In this document: positions 25,914 through 37,830 of the stretch, piece after piece | Numbering within the stretch: position 1 is the stretch's first letter | How the letters are laid out: each line of letters begins with the position of its first letter | NCBI GenBank assembly: GCA_038503035.1 | Contig: JAVSML010025537.1 | Location: 190,304 to 254,303, forward strand | Source: Crocodylus rhombifer | Lineage: Eukaryota > Chordata > Crocodylia > Crocodylidae | Length of the DNA stretch: 64,000 bases | Direction of reading: 5' to 3' | Translations under genes and position numbers: made by a program | The notes under the pieces: model-generated | The model's input: only the letters and a program-made list of their open reading frames with translations | Told to the model about the DNA's origin: nothing | Database searches by the model: none

Positions 25914-28887
25914 GAGTGGTATCAGTCCAGGAGATGGCACTGCTCAGAACTGCTGTTAATTTAGGATATCTGTAGCTGTAAAAGGCTTTAGAAGTGACAT
26001 GGTTATGGTTACCAAATTCCTTTGCAATTTCTCTGTTCCTTGTTTTCCCACCATGTTGATCCCAAAGTGATAAAAGTAGAAGACTACAGCATCCACCATC
26101 TAAATTGAGCTCTGGGGGATTGTGTTATAAGTGGCTAAAGGTGAGGATGGGGCGGGGGGGAAAGGTTAAGAAAATATCAGATGCTGATTTCAGCATATAG
26201 GATACCTAGGTGACAGCATTCCACCCTTCAAGGTAAGATGTTAAACAAGGTGTCAGAGTATGGATAGAACTATATAATTCTACCCAGGCCTATTTACTAT
26301 AGAAGCATTTAGAATTTAGTAGCTGGAATCACTCACAGCGGAGTGGTGGTTGTACACTGGGGAGCTGGGAAAGATTGTAACAAAGTGTTTGATCATCTAC
26401 ATTTCCTACATTTTTAACGTCTTAGAAAAAACAAAATATTTTAAAAAGTTCCAAGCATGTCACTAAACATGGTGACAATGAAAGAGGCTTTTGATGTAAA
26501 GTCTCTTTGGACACAGATCATTTCCTAAAGAATCAGTTTATGTTTGATGTTTCAAAATAACTATTTTGCTTCAAAATAACTATTAACTAGCTGACACATC
26601 AACAGGATTACATCAGCAAATATTATGAGTAAAGAAAATAATTTTAACTTGTTGCTTGCATGACACTAGCTTATGAAGTGTCCTTTATTTATATAGTGCC
26701 TACAGAGTGCAAAATGAAGTATTACTGAGTTGAAGCAGTTTAAACTTAGATGCAACATCACTGGAATATTTTATATACTTAGCAAACACACATAAAATAA
26801 TGATTTTTCTTCTTTTTGACATACTTTTTAAAGTATAGGGGAAACAAAATATAAAATGTTACTGCTGAAGGGTAAAACCAAGATGTTCATTGCAATCCAA
26901 AACGTCTGGTACTGGAACTTGGATTTCTTCAATGTGATAGGAAGGTATTGAAATGTAAATATTTGCACGTTAGAAAGTATAATTACAAATAGGCTATCAA
27001 ACCCAAAATGCACAACCACCTGGAGAACAAAATCCATCTGTCAGACCGAATTTAGAAGAATTTTTTTTTAGCTCTGTTAGTAAAGTGTTCATGCAAAATT
27101 TATTCAATTTGAATAATTTACCGAGTGTATTTCCATAAGCATCATAAAATGCAGTAGCTGATAAAAGATGAATATCCAAATCATTCTTTCAAATTTCTGC
27201 AAATCATAGTGATAGCATTCTAATTATTAATATCAGTACATTAGGAGGTTTTATCATCACAAACACAAAACACTGACTTTTGCATAATTTGAAAATTAAG
27301 ATTTATATGTAAATTTATCAAACAATGTCTTGAAAATGAGCAGCAGTACAACTAAGTTCAGGCCACTTGGGTATTTGATGATAGTAGCTCAGTACTGAAA
27401 TCTACAACAGTACTTTTTTCTAATGAGAAACATCTCTACATTTTTTCCAACTGTTGCGATGTTCACCATATAAAACTTTATTGAAGAACGGACTTTTCTA
27501 ACAAAAGAAATTTAGCAGCAGAATGGAAAATGCCGCTTCTCTGGGAGAAAAAAAAAAAGAATACTCTAGCAGAGGCGAGCAATTAAAAAGATATGCACTA
27601 CTACTCCTTTTTAGTAATGCAGTTTGTACTGGCAAATGTCTGGTGTTGAAGCACTGCTATATTGTAGAAGAAATCCAATTCATTTTTTTTTTTTGGGGGG
27701 GGGGGGGGGGGGAGAAGATAATCAAATTTAAACCTAAATTAAACAAACAACTCAGCAGCAAAACCTTACTCTAAATTATACTTTACATGGAGGATCTCCA
27801 ACCTAGTAAAGATGAATTTCCATCTGAAATTAAAAATCAATTTTAATTTAAATGCTTCTAAGGTAACTGACTACTACCTTTATTCTTACTTTACCTAATG
27901 CTTTTAAGCAGAGATCAGAAAGGCAATAAGCAGAGATCAGAAAAGCAATCTGACAAAGTTTAAAAAAATGAAACCAATTGGCTATTTTTTTTAAATGAAT
28001 GTTCATTTAAAATATTTAAATATCTGCATATACTATTGGTTGATTTCAGAAACACCTTACAGTTATTAATGGTACACTACTATAAACAAAATTAAGGACA
28101 GTTTAAAGACCTGTCACTTGATCCAATTACTGTTTCACAACATGAAGAATAATTTCTTGTAGAGAGTGACATGTTCCCTTATGTCAGTTTTTCTTCCTTT
28201 ACAAAAGCTGTTACAATGATGGGAAGGACAAATGTTTGCCATATATTACTATGCATTCCATTACAATGGGTTCATTCATATTTATAATACAATCTGTGAT
28301 GTTGATGCAATCACTTTAGACCTCACTGTTATTTCAAACAAATCCATAACTGAGAAAAAGGCAGGCTGTTGACAGGAGTTAATGTGGGTTTTACTCTGTT
28401 TACAATTGCTTTCTAATCTACTAAATGGCTGTGAAAATTGATGCACTGTTAGAAGTGCTTCTATACACTACTGCAGATAAAGGGCTGTTGTGCTGCAGTA
28501 ATCTCTGTAATGCTAAATTGAATTTTCGACAGTGTTTTTTGTTTTCACAATTTGAATGTGACAAGGTAGGCTACCCAATTTATGGTAAATTTGATTCCAT
28601 CAATTGAAAGCGTTTTCCATTTTTATTAATTGAGATGCCTATTGTTGTAGGAAAAAATTTAACTTGCAACTATCAACATGAATAATTTTAAGAAAAAAAA
28701 AAGAGTGCTAAAGAGGCAGTCCTGGATCAGCATCTACATAGTCTACACTGCCAAACACAGCTCTGGAGCTGAACACATACATGGCATACAGTGGAAATAG
28801 GTGCTGACATCCTGAAATCCTAGTTGAGGTGACTTGGTTCCTTTTCAGATGAAATACCCCTATTAAATCAACAAACATACCCAAATG
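25914..28887. other. AT-rich DNA, no gene recognised
   Basis: No recognisable frame, RNA or repeat family beyond a T/G homopolymer block at 27.68 kb. Confidence 0.55.
27683..27712. repeat. Poly-T to poly-G homopolymer block
   Basis: Twelve T followed directly by eighteen G. The G-run could form a quadruplex and is also a common place for read or assembly errors. Confidence 0.9.
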
Positions 28888-28895
28888 GTGTACAC

Positions 28896-29138
28896 CAGAG
28901 GTTTTCAACTGGGGGGTCTTGGGATGGCCTTAGGGGGTACTGAGACCACCCCCACTGGTTGCTGATCGGCCACTGGGAGACCACCCCCCTTACTCAGACT
29001 GGCTGCCGGGGGGGATCCCCCCAGTTACTCAATCAGCTGCTGGGGGACACCACTCCCCGTCATCTGGCTGCCAGGTGACTTCTGCCTTCTTGACTGGCCA
29101 CTGGGGGTACACTGACCTAAAAAGGTTGAAAACCCTTG
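28896..29138. mobile_element. Short hAT MITE with perfect 8 bp target duplication
   Basis: The ends CAGAGGTTTTCAACTGG and, reverse-complemented, CAAGGGTTTTCAACC are inverted repeats. The element is bracketed by identical GTGTACAC at 28888-28895 and 29139-29146. The 243 bp interior carries repeated GGCCACTGGG / GGCTGCCGGG-like units and cannot code for a transposase. This is the cleanest insertion in the window. Confidence 0.95.
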
Positions 29139-29609
29139 GTGTACACCACAGAGGACTGGTCTGAAAAGGAAATCAGGATGCATGTATGACTCACATTAAG
29201 CTGTGGACATACTACTAAGGATGAGGCAAGACAACAAAACGGTGCCACCCTATATGAAAATATAAAAATTTAGAGATATTGGTAATATATGTATACTACT
29301 GAAACCCTTTCTACTCAGTAAAAATGAGGAAAAAGGGAAAGAAAACAGAACTCAACTCTACTATGCACGGCCTCATTAATTCTTAGAGGGCATGTCTATA
29401 TAAGACACTTAATGCACTCAGAAGCCTAATAACAGCAAGCAGTAATGCATCACAGCACAAACAGTGCTAATACGCTACTGCACAGTATTATTCGACTACT
29501 GGGCAATAGTGTCACAAAAAAGGCATTTAGCAGCTCTACTGTGCAGCAACTCTAGTTACTGCACATATAGTATTTCATTAAGCAGATACTAAACTAAATG
29601 CTCAGTAAC

Positions 29610-30477
29610 TAGAGGTGCACCGATATATCACTGTGTATTGGATTGGCACCGATAAAAATAAAATTAACATTATCAGCTATCAGCTTTTTTTGGCTGATAA
29701 TGTTCTTCAATAATTTAATTATGCCGGGGCCCTGGATGCTTGGGTTCCCTCCCATGAGCCAGGGTGACCCCGATACACTCCTGTCCCCTCACTGGTGGGC
29801 CAGATTAGGCTGGAGTGGAGCAGCTGCTGCAGTGTCCCAGGAGCTGGTGCAGTGCAGACTGTGGATTGGGGCTGGGGTGGGCATTGTAAAAGGCACTGAA
29901 TGACAGAAATGTAACTGAGGCAGGGAGGGGCAGGTGCAGCTGAGCTGCCTGGCCCAGCCAAGCATGACTCAACCCGTGGTGCCCAGAGGTCTGCACCCCA
30001 GGGGCTGGAGGCAGAGCCTGGTAGTGGCCAGGGCAGCCGCTCCCCTCTGCTGCATACAGCAGGGTCCTTCCCCTGGTTAGAAGGAAGCCTCCAGGAGTAG
30101 GGAGGTAGTATTTTAATTACAGCAGCTCTGAGAGTCACCCTAATTAAAGTGCCCACAAACCACCCATTCCTGGGCAGCCTCAGGCTCAGGCAGCTGCCCC
30201 CAGGCTGGGGCTGCAACTGGCACGGGGCACTTTTACATATACTTCAGGAATGGACGAGGCACTTTAATTAGAGTGGCTGTGAGAGCCACTCTAATTAAAG
30301 TGCTGCTATGTCTCCTGTATCAGCATCCTCATGCTTATAAATGGTGGTGAGGGTGCTTGAAACTCGTTCAACAAGCTTTATTACTAAATATCAGTTATCA
30401 GATCAGTATCAGCCAATATGGCTGGTTAATAATTGGCTATTAGTATCAGCCAAAAAATCTTTATCAGTGCACCCCTA
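29610..30477. mobile_element. Non-autonomous hAT, TAGAGGTGCACCGATA ends
   Basis: The left end TAGAGGTGCACCGATA and the reverse complement of the right end (TAGGGGTGCACTGATAAAG) form the inverted repeats. Flanks TCAGTAAC and GCATTAAC match at 6 of 8. The subterminal CTATCAG / GGCTGATA words match the element at 19.53-20.50 kb in opposite orientation, but the interior is unrelated to the palindromic core of that copy. It contains a perfect hairpin at 30.26 kb. Confidence 0.85.
30259..30303. repeat. Perfect 20 bp hairpin
   Basis: Arms at 30259-30278 and 30284-30303 are exact reverse complements around the loop GTGAG. The arm contains TTTAATTAGAGTGGCT. Similar TTAATTA/GGCTGTGAGAG words occur at 30.1 kb and near 59.74 kb, suggesting the core of a small foldback element inside the hAT. 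Confidence 0.9.
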
Positions 30478-30701
30478 GCATTAACAACTGTGCATTAATG
30501 AATGGGTAGATGCACTCAGAATAGAGAACAGAATGCAGATAATCTTATTTACAATAGTAGGAGATTTTTAGTTTAACTGACCAGAATTAAATAGATTTTG
30601 GTAACAAGTCACATTTCTTTTCTGAGTCTCTTCAATTACCCCTTTTCTCCAATAACAGAAATGACCAAGCAGCAGATTCTGTAACTCTTATGCACACTGG
30701 C

Positions 30702-30943
30702 CAGGTATAGACATTACACTTTTATCAGTATAAATGATTGGTAACTAATTTATACCCATAATAGAACAGAAGTTCAGCACATGCAGTCTGGTTTAAAAAT
30801 GATGGAACCCAATCTAATATTTGCCCCTCCTCACCGAAGGGCAAATGTGTTTTCTGTTCACTACTGATCTAAACTACACCACCTACAGAAAACCATGCAA
30901 CTTAGATTGATTCCACCTCAGGCTTTTTGAATGTGTGCATCTA
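30702..30943. mobile_element. Short DNA element related to that at 24.94 kb
   Basis: CAGGTATAGACATTACAC at the left and CTTTTTGAATGTGTGCATCTA at the right match the ends of the 24.94-25.91 kb element. The next 100 bp also match (AACAGAAGTTCAGCACA; GTTTAAAAATGATGGAA). It is 242 bp long with no coding content. Its target duplication is not evident. Confidence 0.6.
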
Positions 30944-30951
30944 GCCATTGT

Positions 30952-32200
30952 GTAGCATTTATCAACAGAAACAGTCTGTTTGAAGTCAAGGATACTATTT
31001 GTGTGAGTATGTGCCACTCAACATAAATTGCATATTTTGGGCCTTGGACAATAAACACAAGACTGGTATCTAAAGATTGAAGGGTTTAAAACATGAAAAT
31101 ACACTATACATTAAAGCTGCTCTGAAATATATATGGAACATTCACCACTTGCTGGTTATCATTGATCATATGAAATTGCAGACTAGACTGTAGCTGCAAC
31201 TGAACTCCCTCCCCCTAACATATCTGGACCCTTATGCAAAAGTAATATATAGAAAACAATTGTTCTATTGCAGCTGGGATTAGAAAAAGAGATGAATAGC
31301 AAAGAGCTGTATAGCTATTACCCTTGAGTATTAACTTTGGATGGCTATATTCCTATGGTAGATTTCTTCATTTGCAACCATTTATTAAACAAAAAAAGAA
31401 ATCTATTTAATTAAATGATGTGGCTGATTTCAAAGTACCCCACAATACCTCCACAGTTATTGTTTGCTCTCTACGGTTTATCATTTTGTTATGATAAAAG
31501 GTTCATGCACTTTGAGCAAAGCAATGGAGTCAAGACAGAAAACTGTGATTCCCAACACAGAAAGAAGGTGTTTCTACAAATTGTTAGGACAAGGTACAGA
31601 TTTGACCAAACTTAACCACCTTACTTTGACTACATAAAAACCCACTCAGCACTGGAATAATATTAGTAACCTATATATTGAGCACTAGTTTTATAAATAG
31701 CACATGAAATAAAAACTTGATCCAGCAAAGCACTTAAGCACAAACTGAATTTTAATTATATACACAGTACCACTGGGACAATTCATGAACTATGCATCTT
31801 TCTCAGTTGAGGCCTCAGAGTGGGCATTTTTTAAGAAGTCTTAATTCTGAGCACCTCAAATTTTTTAGAGCTCTGTGTATGATTAGGGGTTTAAGTTGAG
31901 AACTCTGGAAAACTAGGGCCCAGGTGTTTTAGGATGGGTATCTCAAAATTTTAGAGATTTTTTTCCTGTTAATAAATACCATAGGATTATACTGTGCTAG
32001 AACTAGCTCTGTATTAGCTTGTTTCATATACCTTTAGCACCATATGATTATTCTTACATCTTACTCTTACTTTTACACAAAAACAAACTAAGCACCATAT
32101 AGGGAGTGTACACAGAAAATAACAGTGTGAAACAGAAATTTGAAAAGGGATTTTTATACAATGTGGAACACATTGGACAGCTTTGCATACATATGTGCAC
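30952..32200. other. Unassigned AT-rich DNA
   Basis: No recognisable gene, RNA or repeat. Confidence 0.5.
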
Positions 32201-32203
32201 AGG

Positions 32204-32400
32204 AGTGGAAGGGGCCTCATGGCCATCATGTCTACTTTCCTGCATTAAATGTTAACCCAAGAAATACCCAAATTGCCACTTCAAACCCTCACATACCATA
32301 CTCAAAACACCAAGACCCTTCCAGAGGACATAGGAGAAAAATCCTTACTGTCCCCAGAATAGGTGATTGGTATGACCTTCAACAAAGCAAGATGCTCTAC
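32204..32400 (-). mobile_element. Possible CR1-like tail, weak
   Basis: GTGGAAGGGGCCTCATGGCC and ATGTCTACTTTCCTGCATTA recall a minus-strand CR1 or L3-type tail. The similarity is short and the rest is not recognisable, so this is a tentative label. Confidence 0.3.
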
Positions 32401-32479
32401 TCAGGAACCACTTAGTTTTCTAAGTACCAACAAGAACATAGGTAGCTTCTAATTTCCAGTCTACAGGCAACATGTAGGA

Positions 32480-32830
32480 CGTGTATGTGGGTGCACATGC
32501 ACCCCCTGAGTTTGGTGGTGTACCCCCTGCAAAAAGCGCTGCTGACACTGTTGGTGGTGCTTGCAGGCAGTCGCTGCCTGCCACCCCAGCAGCGTCTGCG
32601 GGTGGTCCTCGATTGCGGCCGGCCACCGCTGATGCTGCTGTCTATGGGTGGTTGCCGACCGCCAGTTAGCACTTGCAAACCGCCCCCATTGACACCACTG
32701 TGGCTGCCTGTGGGAGCTCCCCACTCGCCACCGCCACGTCCCTGCCACCGACACTGCTGCCCCCACCTGCAAGCAGTTGCTGTGCCTCCTCAGCCTCTGG
32801 GGACATGCGGCATTCATGTTCCAGTCTAAA
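32480..32830. other. GC-rich island in AT-rich DNA, origin unclear
   Basis: About 350 bp with abrupt GC and CpG enrichment. Frames of 60-130 aa are open on both strands, without known domains; their overlap reflects composition. It begins with TGGGTGCACATGCACCCCC, a short palindrome. It may be the interior of a DNA transposon whose ends are worn. Confidence 0.4.
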
Positions 32831-34009
32831 TTTAACCATAGGCAATTTATAACCATTTGATCTTCTATCAGGGTTCACTTTTGGCCTTTAAGATTCTTTG
32901 TTACCACTTAAGAACAGAATTCAGCCTTGGCTAAATTAATGGGAATGCTGCTCTTTAATAGATTAGGATGTGATACTTACAGAGATTAGTTTAGCTTTTA
33001 TTTTCATTCAGTCTTTAGGCCAAATACTGAATACTGTTGCACTGGTAGAATTATGGACAGTTGTACAGAAATATTCCAGATACGTATCTCCACACCTACA
33101 ACAAGAATTGGCTACTTTTGAGATGGCCACTAATGATGCAATCATTAAGAGCAAGTTAGCTCCTGGCTGGGCTGCTTCTTTCCAGAAACTGGACATAGAG
33201 AACCTTCTAAAAATCAGCCCAGTGAATATCTTTCAAATGACAAAAAAGTCTCTATTATCACTTTAAACAGACTGGTTTCTAATTTTTAACAGGGCACCTT
33301 GTGGTATAAGGCTCCATATTTTCTCACTTAAGATCCTTCACAAAACCATGTTAATTCACAGTAGGCTGAGAACCAATGTTCACAAAAGGCAGGAATTACT
33401 ATTAAGCTGCTGTGGGAACTATCCCCTTGTGTGCATTATGATAGGGTCTTCCAATAAATTATCACATAACAGTTGGTAATGTGTCACAGTGCACTCCTAA
33501 ATATGACTAAACTGAGTGGGCTGTGAAAAGATTAATCTCTTAAGTGATATTGAAGAAATCCAGGTTTTTAGAACTGGCAGTGTTAATACACAATATTTTC
33601 TTGCAAAAATCTACTTTCACTTGATAAGTGAAATTATTACATACATAAATAGTTTTAGGATACAGGCTACATAATGCTTGAACTAGTGCTAATTTTTGCT
33701 CCTTTATACAATATTATGGCTGATACTTATTAAAGTCTTCCTTTTAATAAAAGCATAATTGATATTAATTAAGATGAATAATTAGAATGTATAATTAAGT
33801 TTTCAGAAAAAATGGTGACTGGTATGAATGCATAAAATAATGTCTTAAAAGTCAAATGTTCAGTCTTTAAAAGATATAACCATGTTGGGTTAGTATTTCT
33901 GATTAAAAATATTGTGTTAGAATATTTGTTAGATACCCCAGGGATGTTCTTATATTCCTCTTTTGCATTCTACTGAGTAGAAAAACCCCAAAACTAGAAC
34001 TATGACACC
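32831..34009. other. AT-rich DNA, no gene recognised
   Basis: The 98 aa plus-strand frame at 32.97-33.27 kb has no family match that I recognise. Nothing else is assignable. Confidence 0.5.
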
Positions 34010-36015
34010 GATATCCTCTGGTATATATCACCCCTGATGGACATATCCTCTATTAAATAATCTAATCCTCTTTTAACCTGGTTAATTTAGAGGCTTCTAA
34101 AATATCTTGTGGCAATGAGTTCCACAAGTTAATTACACATATATGAAACAGGGCTTCTCTTGGTTAGTTCTAAACCTACTTGCTAATAATTTCCATGTAT
34201 ATCCCTTGTGGTATTGTGAGAGGTGGTAAATAGTAAATCCCCATTTACTTTCTCCACACCATTTTTTTGGATTTCTACCATACCTCCCTAGATAACCTTT
34301 TCTCTAAGCTGAAAAGTCCTATCCAATTTACTGTCTCCTCATACAGAACTCACTTTATGCCCCTTTTGTCCTTCTAAATATAATTTTCTAGTTCTACTGC
34401 ATCATTTGGAGGTAGGAGGACCAGAACCACATGCAGTATTCAAGATGTGAGAATAAATTGATTTATAAAGCAGCTTAATGACATTTGCTATTTTGTTTTT
34501 AGTCCCCTTTTTAATGAGTCCTAATATTCTTTTTTGACTACTTTTGAACAGTAGGCCAATATGGTCAGAATATTGTCCATGATTATGCCAAGATCTCTTT
34601 CCTGAGTAATAACAGTTAATGCTACAAACTCAGCCATGTTACTATTTGGTCCCATTTCCAAATCTTTTAGGAATATGTTAAACAGTGCAGGCTTCAACAG
34701 AGATGTTTAGGGGACATCATTGCTTTCCTTCACCCACTGTGACAATTGACCATTTCTATCTTCTCTTTGTTTTCTGTCCTTTAGCCAGTTACTGCTGCAT
34801 TAGCAGACCTTGCCTCTAAATCCACGACAGGCTAATTTCACTAAGAGCTTTGGGTGTGGGATGTCAAAAGCTTTCAAAATTCAGACACACCGTGCCAATC
34901 AGCTCATCCTGATCAACATGCTTGTTGAGAGCCTCAAAAACTCTAGCATCAAACTCACTCCTCCTGGGCTGATGAGGGTCTCCAGGCCAGTCTCTGGGTT
35001 ATGTAGGGCCCAATCCCCCAGTGCCCATAGCATAAGGTACAGCCCATCCTACATGTGCATCATATGCTGGCTATGGAACTCACTCTACATACAGTTTGTG
35101 GGCTGGACCCAGCACTGCATACAACACAGGGGGTCTGGTGTGCAGGCTGCATGTAGCACCCTGCCAGACTGGCCCAGCATGCTGAATCCAGTGCACATAG
35201 GCAGCCTGGAGCCCTGGGTTTGAAGCATGCTGGATGCAGCCTGTGGGCTGGACTGACTGCACACTGTATGCAGGACCCTGCCAGATCCACTCTTTGCGTT
35301 GGTTATGGCATGACTGGATCTGCATTGTCCCCACACCAGCACACTGAGCAAGTCTGGAGTAGTTGATGCATACAGCATACACCCTCGACCAACCCCCAGT
35401 GCTGCAGCCCAGTGTACGGTCGACATCCAGAGACCCACAGGATGGATTATATGAGTTCATGGGATGAATCTGGCCCACGAGTCATATGTCTGACACCCCT
35501 CCTCTAGTAGATTTATGAGGCAGAGCCTCCTTTTACAAAAGCCATATTGACTGGTCTCCAGCAAATCCTATTCAATCCTACAGACTTCTTTTTTTTTATT
35601 ATGGCTTCTACTAATTTGTCTGGAACAGAAGATGTCTGATCTGAAGTTCCCTGGACCCCCTCTGTAGCCTTTTTGAAGACTAATGTTAAACTGACTACCT
35701 TTTAGCTCTCTAGTACACAGATTGTGTCTAGTGATAGGGTACATACTAAAATTAATAAATATGCAATTTTGAGTTTGACCTGTCAGGAGTCTTGGGAGAA
35801 TATTAAATAGCCCTCATGACTTGCCACTGTTTAGTTTATGAGTTTTGTCTATAACCTCCTCTATTGATACCTTATTTTGTGTAAATTTGTCCCTTGGAAG
35901 GTGTGGGAACCTAGCATTTTCCAAGGTTAAGAGGAAAGCAAAGAACTCATTGAGCTTCTCTGCAGTGGGCTTATTCTCAAGTGTTCCTTGAATCTTGGGA
36001 TTACAGTCCCTCTGG
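34010..36015 (-). pseudogene. Old CR1 LINE ORF2, split by a hAT insertion
   Basis: The minus strand carries a diverged CR1. The 3' region lies near 34.05-34.45 kb. The reverse transcriptase region follows: the complement of GGGGACATCATTGC (34.71 kb) stands where CR1 has the proline-glycine-rich VPQG block. Upstream come TGAATAGGATTTGCTGGAG and the linker before the RT, where KPTAEKLNEFFAFLL is readable at 35.9 kb. Many stops and frameshifts show it is old. A hAT fragment (34949-35501) sits inside, after the word AACTCTAG; the CR1 resumes at CTCTAGTAGATTTATGAGG. Confidence 0.85.
34949..35501. mobile_element. hAT element inserted in CR1, 8 bp target duplication
   Basis: The right end reads as the complement of GAGGGGTGTCAGACATATGA. 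The left end is TCAAACTCACTCC, which looks like the same terminal repeat with its first bases lost. Flanks are CTCTAGCA (34941-34948) and CTCTAGTA (35502-35509). Removing the insert restores the CR1 reading through AACTCTAGTAGATTTATG. The interior has repeated CTGGACCCAGCACTGCATAC / CAGGCTGCATG motifs and no transposase. Confidence 0.8.
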
Positions 36016-36545
36016 GGGTCAGGAGTCCCCTTCCTGGGGTAAAGCAATCTCTGCTTTCCACCAAATCATATTCATTTGCCCTTCACATACCTTCTGAGGA
36101 GGGATAAGCTTCATTCCTCCACTCTTTTCAGATTTAATTAGAGATGTGTCTTTTTTCAACAGTTTTCTGTTCACGTTGTTTTTTCTAAAGTTTTTTTTCT
36201 TTTTTTTTCTTTTTAAAAGGACAGCTACTCTAAGACCAGTGATGAAACGTCTAGGGAAGTTAAGGTGTTTGGAACAAGCAACCATCCACACACACCCTGG
36301 TTTGTATTAACCATGGTCTCAACAAGGGCTATGGTTTGTCATCCCACTGCCTGAAGTAATTATTTACGCCAGTATCTCTCTAGGTGTTAACTTCCATGTT
36401 CACCTTAATCGACCTAATCAATCAATAATCAATTGAAAATGTACTTAATATCTTTCTTAGCAACATCCTCTCCTCTTGTCCTTTTCCTTCCATATAAAAT
36501 CTTTTCCTTTCTTGCAGTCCATTTATAGCATCAGACAAACCAGGT
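36016..36545. other. Unassigned DNA
   Basis: A T-rich run at 36.19-36.21 kb. The minus-strand frame of 90 aa is Lys-rich because of it. No gene recognised. Confidence 0.5.
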
Positions 36546-36549
36546 TGTT

Positions 36550-36611
36550 ACGTACAAAAACTTATGCCTTTTAGCTAGTCTCCAAGATACCACCCTGTCC
36601 TACATTCTACC
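36550..36611 (+). mobile_element. Degraded Penelope-type tail fragment
   Basis: ACAAAAACTTATGCC, TTTTAGCTAGTCTCCAAGAT and ACCACCCTGTCCT match the downstream part of the tails at 0.34 and 37.86 kb (GAAA, stem III, TTAGTC, AAGGTG). The CUGANGA half is not visible. Confidence 0.45.
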
Positions 36612-36699
36612 CAAGTATTCAAGTGAGGTCACCGACCCTTCCAAAATACTTTTGCATCTAAGCCCTCTTAGATTAGCCCTGTGACACAGAACATAAAAC

Positions 36700-37215
36700 A
36701 AAGGACCGAACGGTGCCTGTGGGTCATCGAGGTTGAGTCTACTGCTTGCTGCTGCAAGTAAACACATCATATTAATAAATTATTGGACCACGACAACTAT
36801 AACAGCACTCTAACACTACCATGCATAAATTATCAAACTCCACCTTAAAACTAGTTGTGCCCCTATTACCTCTATTTGGACGTTGTCCCAGAGCTTTAAT
36901 CCTCTTCCGATTAGAAAAACCTCTCTGTAATTTACAACGTAAATTTATTTATGGTCATTTGTCTCTCTGTCAACATTGTCCTTTAGCATTACCCATATGG
37001 CTGATTACTCCAACTGAAAGTATGTGCAAGACAGCGACCATATCTCCTCTTGGCCTTTGGTGCTAAACAAGCCAAGCTAAACTCTTTTAGTCTCCTCTAA
37101 TAAAACAGACTCTCTGTTTCTGTGATTGACCTGACAAAGATTCACTGACTGTTCCAATTTCTTATTCATTTTCCTTGAAGATGCGTGATGAGAAATGTAG
37201 ACCTTCCTTTGTGCC
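36700..37215 (-). mobile_element. CR1 LINE 3' end, old copy
   Basis: Plus-strand words such as CCCAGAGCTTTAATCCTCTT, AAATTTATTTATGGTC, CATTGTCCTTTAGC, AAACAAGCCAAGCTAAACTC and TCTCCTCTAATAAAACAGAC are the complement of the end of a CR1/L3-like ORF2. The tail end near 36.7 kb reads GTGCCTGTGGGTCATCGAGG. It is separate from the CR1 at 34-36 kb because it repeats the 3' region. Confidence 0.8.
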
Positions 37216-37830
37216 CTTTGAACTCTGACTCCCGATAGGACAATGGTATTCATTACAGGTATTTTTACTCATATTTATTTGCTTGCCAGCACTAGACTGG
37301 GGTGCACTTCACAGAGCTCAATTTGCCCGATTATTAAAAGCACTATTTATTTGGGGAGTAAATGGCATATGGCAAAGCTACAAGAAAATTTTTTCTAATG
37401 CACTTTGAGCTGTCAACAAGAGATCAAAATACACTGGTGAAAGCATACAAAGCAATCTCTTTGAGAGTAAGATTTTAGCTGAGAATTTAAAGTACCTAAT
37501 GTTGTTTAAGCCTTTATGATATTTTTCCAGGGTATTTTCTTTTAAAATAAAATGCTTTATAGTTGAGGAATAAAAGTTACACAATTAGCTGTAGTTATCT
37601 TTTATTAGATTTTTTCCCCCATTATGGGACTGATGTTGCCTGCTGACAGCCCAGAGTGAATTTGCACTATTTTATTATATTTTATTGTATTTAAATAATT
37701 ACTGCAATTCTTGGTAGCAGTATGCATGGATTCCACTGTAGATGTGGATATACCTTATGCATGAAAAATCAATATTTTTGTGACTGTTGGTGACTTATTG
37801 GTTCTGAGGTATGGACTTTCATAGGCAACA
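37216..37830. other. AT-rich DNA, no gene recognised
   Basis: No recognisable feature. Confidence 0.5.

Larger units (their letters stand above)
29384..30517. mobile_element. Older MITE interrupted by a hAT element
   Basis: GGCATGTCTATATAAGACAC, TTAATGCAC at the left mirrors TTAATGAATGGGTAGATGC at the right (30.49-30.51 kb). Between them sits the 868 bp hAT at 29610-30477. Without that insert the element would be about 260 bp. No convincing target duplication was found for it. Confidence 0.5.
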
